Positions 8,292 through 16,118 of a DNA stretch of 50,744 bases are shown in pieces; position 1 is the stretch's first letter; every line of letters begins with the position of its first letter. The notes beneath the pieces are model-generated. The model was not told where the DNA came from. It was given only the letters and a program-made list of their open reading frames with translations, and made no database searches. Position numbers and translations under genes: made by a program. This DNA is from Actinomycetota bacterium. Lineage in GTDB: Bacteria > Actinomycetota > Thermoleophilia > Gaiellales > Gaiellaceae. The stretch spans positions 129,473 through 180,216 of the forward strand of contig PLZU01000063.1 in the NCBI GenBank assembly GCA_003152275.1, read 5' to 3'.

Positions 8292-9035
8292 GTGGATCTA
8301 GGACTGAAAGGCCGCACGGCCCTCGTCTGCGGCGCGTCGTCCGGGCTCGGCCTCGCGAGCGCCGAGGCGTTCGCCGCCGAGGGTGCAAACGTGACGATGT
8401 TCGCGCGCAGGCGCGACGTGCTCGAGCGCGAGTCCGACCGGCTTGGTGCGCTCGCAGTCCGCGGCGACGTGACGCTTCCGCAGGATCTCGAGCGTGCGGT
8501 CGCGAAAACGATCGAGGCTTTCGGCGGGCTCGACATCCTCGTCTGGAACTCCGGCGGCCCGCCCGCCGGCACGGGCACCGACGTGACGCCCGATGCGCTC
8601 GAGCAGGCGCTCGAACTGATGCTGCAACCGGCTGTGCGACTCGTGCAGCTCGCACTACCGCACCTCGAGCAAAGCCCTGCCGGACGCATCGTCGCGATCA
8701 CGTCGCTGGCGGCGAAAGAGCCGACGCGCCACCTTGCGCTCTCGAACACGTTCCGCCCGGCGTTGACCGGCTGGCTGAAGACGCTCGCGGACGAGCTCGG
8801 CCCGCGAGGAATCACGGTCAACTGTGTCGCGCCCGGCCGCATCAAGACGCCCCGCCTCGAGTACCTCTATCCGGGCGGCCCGACGGAGGAGCAGCTGCAG
8901 GACATCCCACTGCGCCGCTGGGGCGACCCGCGCGAGTTCGGCGATGTCGTCTGCTTCGTCGCGTCCGACCGTGCGCGCTACGTCACGGGACAGACGATCG
9001 TCGTCGACGGCGGCCTCCAGCGAGCGCTCTTTTGA
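8292..9035 (+). CDS. Short-chain dehydrogenase lacking the YxxxK pair
   Basis: 247 residues, Rossmann fold with LVCGASSGLGLASA (11-24) and WNSGGPP in place of the usual NNAG. Ser138 (AITSLA) is present, but at the positions of catalytic Tyr and Lys (13 and 17 residues on) the sequence reads LSNTFRPAL, so Tyr is replaced by Ser151 and Lys by Arg155. A group of FabG-like SDRs with imperfect catalytic tetrads is known; this fits it. It may be non-catalytic or use another proton donor. GTG start 15 bases after the previous SDR; the stop shares a base with the next ATG (TGATG). Confidence 0.85.
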   Translation: MDLGLKGRTALVCGASSGLGLASAEAFAAEGANVTMFARRRDVLERESDRLGALAVRGDVTLPQDLERAVAKTIEAFGGLDILVWNSGGPPAGTGTDVTPDALEQALELMLQPAVRLVQLALPHLEQSPAGRIVAITSLAAKEPTRHLALSNTFRPALTGWLKTLADELGPRGITVNCVAPGRIKTPRLEYLYPGGPTEEQLQDIPLRRWGDPREFGDVVCFVASDRARYVTGQTIVVDGGLQRALF

Positions 9036-10045
9036 TGTCGAAGTTAGCGACGCCCGCCAAGGTGGTGGGCCTCCTCGCGGGCCTGCTTGCTCTGGCCGCG
9101 ATCATCCTCTATCTCATCCCGTCGAACGACTACCTGCTGCTTCCCGACGGCGCGCATCCGGTTGCGCCGCTCGTGACGGTGCAGGGCGGACATAACCCCA
9201 AAGGGCCAGGGGGCATCTACTTTGTCGACGTCTTTGAACGGCACGCGAGCATGTTCGAGAGGCTCTTCCCGTGGATCCACAGCGGCGCAACGCTGGTGCC
9301 AGCGAACGAAATCGTGCCGCCGGGCGTGAGCGACCAAGCAGCGCGGCAGGCCGACCTGCGCGCAATGACGATCTCGCAAAAGGTCGCCGCCGCAGTCGCT
9401 CTCCGTCGCCTCGGTTACAAGATCATCGCAAAGCCGAGTGGTGTGATCGTCGCCGCGGTCGACGGAGGGAGCCACGCCGTCGGCAAGCTTCAACCGTCCG
9501 ACTTGATCGTCGCCGTGAACGGCGTGCCGACGCCGGCGATTCCGCTGTTGCGCGCGCAGCTCGCGAAACTGAAGCCCGGCGACGCGGTCGCGCTCACCGT
9601 CGATCGCGGCGCCGAGCATCTCACTCTTCACGTGCAGACGATCGCCGACCCCGTAAACAAGAAGCATGCGATCGTCGGTTTCGCCCCGGAGCAGGCTGCC
9701 GAGATCAAGCTGCCGCTGAAGGTCCGGATCGATGCCGGCAACGTCGGCGGCCCCTCCGCAGGCCTCGCGTTCGCGCTCGAGGTAATGGAAAAGCTCGGCC
9801 GCAACGTCGACCACGGCTACCGCGTCGCCGCAACCGGGGAGATCGAGTTGAACGGCGCGGTCACCGCCATCGGCGGAATCAAGCAGAAGACGTTCGGCGT
9901 GCGCGAGGCAAAGGCCGACGTCTTTCTCGTGCCTGTGGACAACGCGGCGGATGCCAGGCGCTATGCGCACGGCCTCCGCATCATCGCTGTGAAGAGTTTT
10001 CCCCAGGCGTTGCACGCGCTGGCAACGCTGCCACCGAAGCCCTAG
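9035..10045 (+). CDS. Membrane-anchored PDZ/Lon-type serine protease (YlbL family)
   Basis: 336 residues: one N-terminal membrane anchor (about 9-29), an extracytoplasmic region, a PDZ domain (about 125-205, with GSHAVGKLQPSDLIVAVNG) and a C-terminal Lon S16 protease domain (about 215-325). The catalytic Ser is Ser241 in NVGGPSAGLAFAL and the Lys lies in IGGIKQKTFG (Lys283). The layout matches B. subtilis YlbL, which degrades membrane and secreted proteins and has been linked to cell-division checkpoint control. The ATG overlaps the SDR stop, so it is translationally coupled. The long open frame upstream of 9035 is out-of-frame shadow over the SDR gene. Confidence 0.9.
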   Translation: MSKLATPAKVVGLLAGLLALAAIILYLIPSNDYLLLPDGAHPVAPLVTVQGGHNPKGPGGIYFVDVFERHASMFERLFPWIHSGATLVPANEIVPPGVSDQAARQADLRAMTISQKVAAAVALRRLGYKIIAKPSGVIVAAVDGGSHAVGKLQPSDLIVAVNGVPTPAIPLLRAQLAKLKPGDAVALTVDRGAEHLTLHVQTIADPVNKKHAIVGFAPEQAAEIKLPLKVRIDAGNVGGPSAGLAFALEVMEKLGRNVDHGYRVAATGEIELNGAVTAIGGIKQKTFGVREAKADVFLVPVDNAADARRYAHGLRIIAVKSFPQALHALATLPPKP

Positions 10046-10110
10046 GAACAGTCGCGTTCCGTCACCGTGGAAACGGCCGGAAATTCGTCAGTTTTCGTCC
10101 GCGGCAACGC

Positions 10111-10138
10111 TTGCTTCGCGCAGGATCCGCCCTAGTAT
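10111..10138 (+). promoter_or_regulatory. Candidate promoter before the Cys-rich small gene
   Basis: TTGCTT (10111-10116), 16-base spacer, TAGTAT (10133-10138). Sits 43 bases upstream of the small gene start in a 135-base intergenic stretch. Resembles a sigma-70 site but is unproven. Confidence 0.3.
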
Positions 10139-10180
10139 CGCCGCGGAGTCCACGCCCGAATCTCTAGACAGTAAGGACAA

Positions 10181-10357
10181 ATGAGCAAGCGAGTCGAAGC
10201 AACATGCAGTGATTGCTACTTCCGCCGCGCGGGCCTCTGCGCCCTCCCGGGCGAGGACATTTGCCCCACCTTCCGTCTCCACACCGCCGGCCGCATGGCC
10301 GCGCCTCAGCAGCCGCGCCTCGTGCCCCGCACGGTTCCGGCACACGCAGCCGCATAA
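10181..10357 (+). CDS. 58-residue four-cysteine protein
   Basis: ATG with AAGGA 4 bases before it. The N-terminal half holds four Cys in CSDCYFRRAGLCAL and ICPTF, i.e. C-x2-C-x7-C-x7-C, a likely small zinc site; the C-terminal half is Pro/Ala/Arg-rich and probably disordered. No family name is known to me. It lies 9 bases before a LapA-like gene and is likely cotranscribed with it. Confidence 0.6.
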   Translation: MSKRVEATCSDCYFRRAGLCALPGEDICPTFRLHTAGRMAAPQQPRLVPRTVPAHAAA

Positions 10358-10366
10358 GATCTGCGG

Positions 10367-10645
10367 GTGCGGTTTCGGCGCCCTCCCTCCATCGACACCA
10401 AAGCGCTCCAGGAGAACTGGCAGCCGAAGCTCTACGCGCGGCTGATCGCGCTCGTCCTGCTCGCCGCCTATGCGGTCGGATTCGTGCTCGAGAACCGCAA
10501 GTCGGTATCGCTGCACTTCGTCGTCGTGACCGCGAACGTGTCGCTCGTCTGGCTGATCCTCCTCAGCCTCGCGGTCGGCTTCGTCGTCGGGATTCTGCTG
10601 TCGCAGCTAGAGCGCAGGCGCAGGCGACGGCGCACCGTGCAGTAG
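10367..10645 (+). CDS. LapA-domain membrane protein
   Basis: 92 residues with two membrane helices (about 25-43 and 57-77) separated by the LapA-type linker ENRKSVSLHFVV, and an Arg-rich end (LERRRRRRRTVQ). LapA/DUF1049 proteins are small inner-membrane proteins; in E. coli LapA takes part in lipopolysaccharide assembly control, but in Gram-positives the role is unknown. GTG start. Its 3' end overlaps the convergent aminotransferase gene by 39 bases. Confidence 0.75.
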   Translation: MRFRRPPSIDTKALQENWQPKLYARLIALVLLAAYAVGFVLENRKSVSLHFVVVTANVSLVWLILLSLAVGFVVGILLSQLERRRRRRRTVQ

Positions 10646-11707
10646 CCGTGCAAGCTTCTCGACTCCAGCGGCGATCTCGTCCGGCGACACGAAGCTGAAC
10701 GCAAGCCGCAGCGACTTCGTGCCGCCGCCGTCCGCGAAGAAATCTGTCCCCTTGACGAACGTGACGCCTGCTTCCTCGGCGCGTGCGAGCAGATCGCCGG
10801 TCTCTTCCGGCAGATCGAGCCAGATGAAGTAGCCGCCCTCGGGCCGGCTCCATCGTGCGCCGTCCGGCATGTGCCGCTCGAGAGCGTCGAGCATCGCATC
10901 GCGTCGCGCCTTCAGAAGTCCGCTCACCCGCTCGAGATTGGGCTCGAAGTTGCCGCGACGCAAGAACTCGTGCACCGTCGCCTGGGTCATGAACGGCGGC
11001 GAGATGTACGTCGAAACGGCGAGCGCTTCGATCTGCGCTGCGAGCGCCGGCGGGAGAACGAAGTAGCCGACGCGAACGCCCGGCGCGATCGTCTTGGAGA
11101 ACGACGATGCGTAGGCGACGTTCGTGCCGCCCTCAAGCTCGAAGATCGTGGGCAGGGCCGTGCCCTCGTAGCGCACGAGCCCGTACGGGTCGTCCTCGAG
11201 CACGAGCAGGTCGTGCTCGCGTGCGAGCTCGGCGACACGAACGCGACGTTCTTCGGAGAGCGTCCGTCCGCTGGGATTTTGGAACGTGGCGATGGTGTAC
11301 AGGAAGGCTGGTTTCTCACCCTCGGCAAGCGCGCGCTCGAGCGCGCCGATACTGAGGCCGTCGTCATCCATCGGCAGACCGACGATGTCGGCGCCGAGGC
11401 GCGTGAGGATCTTGAGCGGCCGGTCGTAGGTTGGCGCCTCGACGAGCACGCGCGATCCCTTGTGCACAAGCTGCTCCGCGAGGAAGACAAAACCCTGCAG
11501 TGAGCCGCTCGTGATGACGACGCGCGACGGCTCGACGCCGTGCCGCTCCGCGATCCACGCGCGCAAAGGAGCGTAGCCGCCGCCGGGGCCGTACGACAGA
11601 ACCGAGGTGCCGTCGGCCTCGATCGCCGCGCGCGCGCAATCGGCGAGCTCGGAGACCGGAAGACATTCGGGCGCGGGAACACCGCGCGCGAAAGAGACGA
11701 CACCCAC
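10607..11707 (-). CDS. PLP-dependent aminotransferase, 2-aminoadipate/LysN type
   Basis: 366-residue fold-type I aminotransferase. PLP-binding features: SGSLQGFVFLAEQL (67-80), NPSGRTLS (144-151), EDDPYGLVRY (171-180) and the Schiff-base Lys205 in SSFSKTIAPGVRVGY. The YGPGGGYAPLRAWIAERHG start is typical of the LysN/MocR-C-terminal-like group that handles 2-aminoadipate, aromatic or branched amino acids; no GntR domain is fused here. Substrate not determined. It stands alone on its strand, followed by a secreted propeller gene in the same direction upstream. Confidence 0.85.
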   Translation of the reverse strand: MGVVSFARGVPAPECLPVSELADCARAAIEADGTSVLSYGPGGGYAPLRAWIAERHGVEPSRVVITSGSLQGFVFLAEQLVHKGSRVLVEAPTYDRPLKILTRLGADIVGLPMDDDGLSIGALERALAEGEKPAFLYTIATFQNPSGRTLSEERRVRVAELAREHDLLVLEDDPYGLVRYEGTALPTIFELEGGTNVAYASSFSKTIAPGVRVGYFVLPPALAAQIEALAVSTYISPPFMTQATVHEFLRRGNFEPNLERVSGLLKARRDAMLDALERHMPDGARWSRPEGGYFIWLDLPEETGDLLARAEEAGVTFVKGTDFFADGGGTKSLRLAFSFVSPDEIAAGVEKLARLLHGAPSPAPAL

Positions 11708-11717
11708 GCCCTTGAGG

Positions 11718-13124
11718 TTACCGCTCGGGCAGGAACGCGTAGAGCTGGCCGCTGTAGTCGCCGCCGATCAGCTCGCCGCCCACCTCAATCAGTGGCGAGA
11801 GGGTCGCCGCGGCCGTTGGGTAACGCCACACGAGGACACCGGTCGTAGCGCGCTCGACTGCGAATCCGCCTGTCGATCCGCCCGTATCGGCCACAAGATC
11901 GCCTGCGACGAGCGGTTCCGGTTGCGGCCCATCTCCGGTGGCCGTGAACCACCGCTTCGTGAAACCGCACGTCGCCGTGACCTTCAACGCCATCGTGCCT
12001 TCGAGGCGCGTATTCGCCTTCGTGGCGGTCGCCGTCGAGTCGTAGAGCATCTGGGTGACCGGCGACCAGCTCGGTGCTCCGACGAAGGCGGCCACGCCAT
12101 CGCTGAGCGGGATGAAGGCATATGGCCCTTTTGCGAGCGCGTCCTGCCGCCAGACGATGAGGTCACCGGACTTGTCGTTCGCCGCGAGGAGCGCCGGACA
12201 CCCAGTCGGCTTGAAGAGCACGGGCGCCGCGCCGAGATCGACGTCCTCTCCGGCAACCGATGCGATCGGCCGGTTCACGCCGAACGTCTCCGACAGATCG
12301 GCGGAGAGCTCGACCATGCTGTCGCTGTCGCCGTTGTTGACGTCCGGCTCGGCATTTCCGATGCCGGCATAGAGCGCATCGCCGTCGAGAGAGACGGAGA
12401 CGCCACCCCAGCCCCAGACGCCGCCGAGATTGTCGGGGCCCGGAACCGGGTCGAAGACGGACGGCGCGGCCGACGGGTTGGTGACGTCATACGCCATCAA
12501 GCGGCCCTCGGCGGGCACACCGTGGCGATCGGGGGCGTCGCAGTACGAGGCGACCGGAACGTAGAGCGTGGTGCCGACAAGCTCGAGGCCTCCCCAGACG
12601 TATTCGGTCCGGCGCCGCGAAACGACCTGGACGGGCCAGCCCGGCGCCTCGCTCCCGTCGGTCAGGCGAAAAGCGTGGAGCATGCCGGTGGCTCCGACGA
12701 CGTAGAGAACACCGCGCGCAGTGTCGACGACTCCGGTCGAGCTCACCCCGTACGTGCCGCAGTTGCCGTTGGCGTTGACCGTTCCGATCGACTTCTGCCA
12801 GAGCACGGTGCCGTCGTCTGCGAGCGCGTAGACGTTCCCGCCTTCGGTGGCGGCGAACACGACGAGCCCTTGATTCGGCACGCGCGCTGCGAGCGGGGAC
12901 GCCACGATCGGGCCGGCCAGCGCCGCCTTCCAGGCGAGCGAGAAGCCCTTCACTTGCGCCGTGAACAACGGCGCGTCGGTGAACCCGGTGAGCTGCTGGT
13001 CGTGACCGAACGACGTCCACGACGCGTCGGGCACCGGCTTAGCGCCGCCGCTCGAGGCAATGGTCAACGCGGCGGCCGCTGCCACGACCAGCGCGAGAAC
13101 TCGGAGGCGCCGCACGCGTTCCAA
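11718..13124 (-). CDS. Secreted PQQ-like beta-propeller protein
   Basis: 468 residues. N-terminal signal (RRLRVLALVVAAAAALTIA, cleaved near ASSGGAKP). The mature part begins WTSFGHDQQLTGFTDAP, a typical start of PQQ-like quinoprotein propellers, and carries repeats with YALADDGTVLWQKS, VLVWRYPTAAATLSPL and GQLYAFLPE. No PQQ ligands or cytochrome site are evident, so it is a structural or binding propeller rather than a proven dehydrogenase. Ends 10 bases before the aminotransferase gene on the same strand. Confidence 0.75.
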   Translation of the reverse strand: MERVRRLRVLALVVAAAAALTIASSGGAKPVPDASWTSFGHDQQLTGFTDAPLFTAQVKGFSLAWKAALAGPIVASPLAARVPNQGLVVFAATEGGNVYALADDGTVLWQKSIGTVNANGNCGTYGVSSTGVVDTARGVLYVVGATGMLHAFRLTDGSEAPGWPVQVVSRRRTEYVWGGLELVGTTLYVPVASYCDAPDRHGVPAEGRLMAYDVTNPSAAPSVFDPVPGPDNLGGVWGWGGVSVSLDGDALYAGIGNAEPDVNNGDSDSMVELSADLSETFGVNRPIASVAGEDVDLGAAPVLFKPTGCPALLAANDKSGDLIVWRQDALAKGPYAFIPLSDGVAAFVGAPSWSPVTQMLYDSTATATKANTRLEGTMALKVTATCGFTKRWFTATGDGPQPEPLVAGDLVADTGGSTGGFAVERATTGVLVWRYPTAAATLSPLIEVGGELIGGDYSGQLYAFLPER

Positions 13125-13160
13125 CGCTAGAACTTCTATCTAAAGCGCAGGATGAGAGCG

Positions 13161-14030
13161 CTACTTCATGCGGTCGGCGACCATCTGGGCGACCTCGGTC
13201 GGCGTCGTGCCGACCTCGATCCCGCGCGCCTCGAGCGCTTCCTTCTTGCCCTGCGCGGTACCCGATGAGCCGGAGATGATCGCGCCGGCGTGACCCATGG
13301 TCTTGCCGGGCGGCGCCGAGAAGCCGGCAATGTACGACAGCACCGGCTTTTTGACGTGTTCGCTGATGAATGCGGCGGCCTTCTCCTCTTCGTCGCCGCC
13401 GATCTCGCCGACCATGACGATCAGCTCCGTCTCCGCGTCGTCTTCGAACTTCGCGATCACGTCGATGAACGAGGCGCCCACGACGGGATCGCCGCCGATA
13501 CCGACGATCGTCGAGTTCCCAAGCCCGAACTGTGTGAGCTCGTGGCCGATCTGGTACGTGAGCGTGCCGGAGCGCGACACGAGCCCGACCGACCCCTCGC
13601 TGAAGATCTCGCCGGGGATGATCCCGACGTTCGCCTTGCCCGGCGAGAGCACGCCCGGGCAGTTCGGGCCGATCATGGTGATGCCCTTCGGCCGGAAATA
13701 CGTGTACGCGCGCAGCATCTCGTGCACGGGAACGTGCTCGGTGATGCAGATGACGGTGGCGATGCCCGCGTCGACGGCCTCGTAGATCGCGTCGGCCGCA
13801 AAGCGCGCCGGCACGAAGATGAGCGAAGCATTCGCGCCGGCCTTGTCGACCGCATCCGCGACCGTGTCGAACACCGGGATGCCTTCGACGTCCTGGCCGC
13901 CTTTGCCGGGCGTGACGCCCGCGACGACGTTCGTGCCGTAGCCCTTGTTGCGCAGCCCGTGGAATCGGCCCTCGCTGCCCGTGAGGCCTTGGACGACGAG
14001 CCGCGTGTCGCTGTCGACGATGATCGCCAC
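13161..14030 (-). CDS. sucD: Succinyl-CoA synthetase alpha subunit
   Basis: 289 residues. CoA-binding Rossmann domain (VQGLTGSEGRFHGLRNKGYGT) and ligase domain with the phosphohistidine His247 in GKTMGHAGAIISG; GPNCPGVLSPGK and SRSGTLTYQI are family signatures. With SucC it makes succinate, CoA and ATP/GTP from succinyl-CoA in the TCA cycle. GTG start at 14030 shares a base with the methyltransferase stop (TAGTG), so translation of all three genes is coupled. In most bacteria sucD directly follows sucC; here a methyltransferase gene separates them. Confidence 0.95.
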   Translation of the reverse strand: MAIIVDSDTRLVVQGLTGSEGRFHGLRNKGYGTNVVAGVTPGKGGQDVEGIPVFDTVADAVDKAGANASLIFVPARFAADAIYEAVDAGIATVICITEHVPVHEMLRAYTYFRPKGITMIGPNCPGVLSPGKANVGIIPGEIFSEGSVGLVSRSGTLTYQIGHELTQFGLGNSTIVGIGGDPVVGASFIDVIAKFEDDAETELIVMVGEIGGDEEEKAAAFISEHVKKPVLSYIAGFSAPPGKTMGHAGAIISGSSGTAQGKKEALEARGIEVGTTPTEVAQMVADRMK

Positions 14031-14725
14031 TAGCTCTTTACGCCTCTCAGCACGATGGTCGGCAGCGGCATGACGCCTTCGACGACGCGGTCTCCGAGCA
14101 GCTCTCGCACCCGTGCGGCGTCCTCGCCCACGCACTCGACGCGGGCGAGCCACGGCTCGATCTCGAGCGGCCGCTCCAGGTAGCGCTCGGCCGCAAGCTC
14201 GAGGCCGGCGAGCTCGAAGAAGCTGTGCCACTCGGGCTGCGAGTAGTTGCGCACGTGACTCGGGTCGCGCACGCGGTCGGCCGCTTCCGAGGACTCGCTG
14301 ACGAACGTGTTGTCGCAGATCACGACGCGGTGTTTCGCGACGCGAGCCATCTCCTTCACCGCGGCGATCACGTCGGCGAAGTGATGCGCGGCGAGCCGGC
14401 AGACGACTGCGTCGAAGCTGCCGTCGGCAAAGGGAAGATCCTCCGCGGTCGCAGTCGTGTCGGCCTGCATGCCAGGCGCCGGATCGACCGTGACGACCGT
14501 TGCGCCGGCCTCGCGCAAGCGACGCGCGACATGACCGCCGCCCGTTGCGACGTCGAGGACGGTCACCCCAGGCCCAGGCTCGCACCACTCGACGACGAGA
14601 TCGAGATCCTCGCCCGCGGCATGGATAGGGCTCTGCCGGTACTGCTCGGCGCGATCGCTCCAGAGGTCGCTTCCCGCTCCGGCGCCTCCGCTCTTTGCCG
14701 GCTCAGTCGAGCCTACGCCGGTCAT
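14030..14725 (-). CDS. SAM-dependent methyltransferase inserted between sucC and sucD
   Basis: 231-residue class I methyltransferase. SAM motif I is VLDVATGGGHVARRL, with the acidic residue in TVVTVDPAPGM, then DLPFADGSFDAVVCRLAAHHF, the UbiE/Methyltransf_11 pattern. Substrate unknown. The ATG at 14725 overlaps the sucC stop (ATGA), and the stop overlaps the sucD start. Residues 2 to about 17 (TGVGSTEPAKSGGAGAG) do not belong to the fold: they are encoded by a repeat that also occurs beside the HAD gene at 45.2-45.9 kb. The domain proper starts around SDLWSDRAEQY. An extra gene in a conserved pair suggests acquisition. Confidence 0.88.
   Translation of the reverse strand: MTGVGSTEPAKSGGAGAGSDLWSDRAEQYRQSPIHAAGEDLDLVVEWCEPGPGVTVLDVATGGGHVARRLREAGATVVTVDPAPGMQADTTATAEDLPFADGSFDAVVCRLAAHHFADVIAAVKEMARVAKHRVVICDNTFVSESSEAADRVRDPSHVRNYSQPEWHSFFELAGLELAAERYLERPLEIEPWLARVECVGEDAARVRELLGDRVVEGVMPLPTIVLRGVKS
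14671..14721 (-). repeat. Junction repeat copy A (short form)
   Basis: On the minus strand it begins just after the sucC stop with GGCGTAGGCTCGACTGAG and ends GCCGGAGCGGGAA. It shares CGTAGGCTYGAC, AGCGGAGGCG and GCCGGAGCGGGRA with copies at 45187-45253 and 45824-45888, but lacks the internal 15 bases that form a hairpin in those. It is read in frame as the N-terminal extension of the methyltransferase. Confidence 0.75.
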
Positions 14726-15867
14726 CTCGCCAGCTCCACTGCGCGCTTCGCGCCGTCGAGCATCGTCGCCTCGGGATAGATGTTCGGCTTGCCTGCGTCG
14801 GCCAGGATTTTTCGGCCTTCCTGGGCGTTCGTGCCGTCGAGGCGCACGACGATCGGATACGTCGACATGTCGAGCCGCTCGAGCGCTTCGAGAATTCCGC
14901 GCGCGACCTCGTCGCAACGGGTGATGCCGCCGAAGATGTTGAAGAAGATCGACTTCACCTGCGGATCGCGCGTGATCACTTCGAGCGCGTCGACGACGCC
15001 CTGCGCGTTGCCGCCGCCGCCGAGGTCGCAGAAGTTCGCCGGCTTGCCGCCGACGTGCGCGACAACGTCGACTGTCGACATCGAGAGTCCTGCGCCGTTG
15101 CCACAGATGCCGACGTCACCGTCGAGCTTCACGTACGTCACGCCTTTCTCGCGTGCGAACGCCTCGAGCGGGTCGGCTGCAGCGGTGTCGCGCATCTCGG
15201 AGACGTCGGGGTGCCGGAAGAGCGCGTTGTCGTCGACGGTGAACTTCGAGTCGAGCGCTTTCACCTCGCCGTCGGGCGTCACGATCAGCGGGTTGATCTC
15301 GCAGAGCATCGCGTCGAAATCGACGAAGGCCTTGTAGAGCTTCTCGATGATTGACGCGATCTGCTTCTGCTCGCTCGCGTCCTCGACGCGCCCTCCATAG
15401 ATCAGCCGGCGCGCGATCCAGGGCTGGAAGCCCTCGGACGAGTCGACGTGAAGACGGATCAGCGCATCCGGGTTCTCCTCCGCGACCTGCTCGATCTCGA
15501 CGCCGCCTTGCGTCGTGAACATGAAGAGCGGCTTCTTCTCGCCACGGTCGAACGTGATCGAGAGGTAGTACTCCTTCGCGATGTCGGAGGCCTTCTCGAT
15601 CCAGAGCTTGCGGACGATGTGGCCGCGGATGTCGAGCCCGAGGATGTCGCGCGCCTTTTGCTCGGCGTCTGCGGGATCCTCGGCGAGCTTCACGCCGCCT
15701 GCCTTGCCGCGGCCTCCGGTGAGCACCTGCGCTTTGACGACGACCGGACCGCCAAGCGAGGACGCTGCGGCGCGGGCCTCCTCCGGCGAGACGGCGAGGC
15801 GGCCGTCGGAGACGGGGATCCCGACGCGGCGGAAGAGCTCCTTGCCCTGGTACTCGTAAAGATCCAC
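14722..15867 (-). CDS. sucC: Succinyl-CoA synthetase beta subunit (ADP/GDP-forming)
   Basis: 381 residues, ATP-grasp N-terminus beginning MDLYEYQGKELFRRVGIPV, with VVVKAQVLTGGRGKAGGVKLA for nucleotide binding, CEINPLIVTPDGEVKALDSK for metal, and the C-terminal ligase domain FNIFGGITRCDEVARGI and RLDGTNAQEGRKIL. Partner of SucD. ADP versus GDP use cannot be settled by eye. First gene of the sucC-methyltransferase-sucD operon; 47 bases separate it from the divergent small membrane gene at 15915. Confidence 0.95.
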   Translation of the reverse strand: MDLYEYQGKELFRRVGIPVSDGRLAVSPEEARAAASSLGGPVVVKAQVLTGGRGKAGGVKLAEDPADAEQKARDILGLDIRGHIVRKLWIEKASDIAKEYYLSITFDRGEKKPLFMFTTQGGVEIEQVAEENPDALIRLHVDSSEGFQPWIARRLIYGGRVEDASEQKQIASIIEKLYKAFVDFDAMLCEINPLIVTPDGEVKALDSKFTVDDNALFRHPDVSEMRDTAAADPLEAFAREKGVTYVKLDGDVGICGNGAGLSMSTVDVVAHVGGKPANFCDLGGGGNAQGVVDALEVITRDPQVKSIFFNIFGGITRCDEVARGILEALERLDMSTYPIVVRLDGTNAQEGRKILADAGKPNIYPEATMLDGAKRAVELAR

Positions 15868-15914
15868 GGCGGCGGACTCTAACGATCGGCGCCTTGCGTG
15901 CCGATTACTGCGTC

Positions 15915-16079
15915 ATGGGACGTTCAGTGATCGGCCTCTGCGGAGGATTCGGCAGCGTCGTCGGCGGCTACATGCCAGTGCTCTGGGGCGCGAGCTCGTT
16001 TTCGATGATGTCGTTTCTGTTCGGCGCGATCGGTGCCATCGTCGGCATCTGGGCCGGCATCCGCATCGCCGAGCTTTAG
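15915..16079 (+). CDS. 54-residue glycine-rich membrane peptide
   Basis: Almost wholly hydrophobic: segments VIGLCGGFGSVVGGYMPVLWG and FLFGAIGAIVGIWAGIRIAEL form two helices with GxxxG spacing, a pattern that favours helix packing or oligomers. Divergent from sucC. ATG at 15915 chosen over an upstream in-frame start at 15894, whose extra residues (MRADYCV) are not hydrophobic. Function unknown. The stop is followed at once by a GGGGTCAGACCCC palindrome. Confidence 0.6.
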   Translation: MGRSVIGLCGGFGSVVGGYMPVLWGASSFSMMSFLFGAIGAIVGIWAGIRIAEL

Positions 16080-16091
16080 GGGTCAGACCCC
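16079..16091. repeat. Palindrome GGGGTC-A-GACCCC
   Basis: Member of a dispersed family with a GTC-W-GAC core, also at 36696-36725, 43992-44004 and 50078-50113. It lies right after the stop of the small membrane gene and before the ABC transporter genes. Typical of extragenic palindromic repeats; no poly-T follows, so a terminator role is unlikely. Confidence 0.6.
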
Positions 16092-16118
16092 GCTTGAGCT
16101 CTAGCTACAGTCGCGCCG

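Noticed and set aside
8198..9034. N-terminal extension of the PDZ/Lon protease
   Set aside because: The frame is open but overlaps the SDR gene fully and encodes Arg-rich non-family sequence; the real start is the ATG at 9035, just before the membrane anchor.
11607..13130. 507-codon plus-strand frame
   Set aside because: Antisense to the signal-peptide-bearing propeller gene; no domain or ribosome site.
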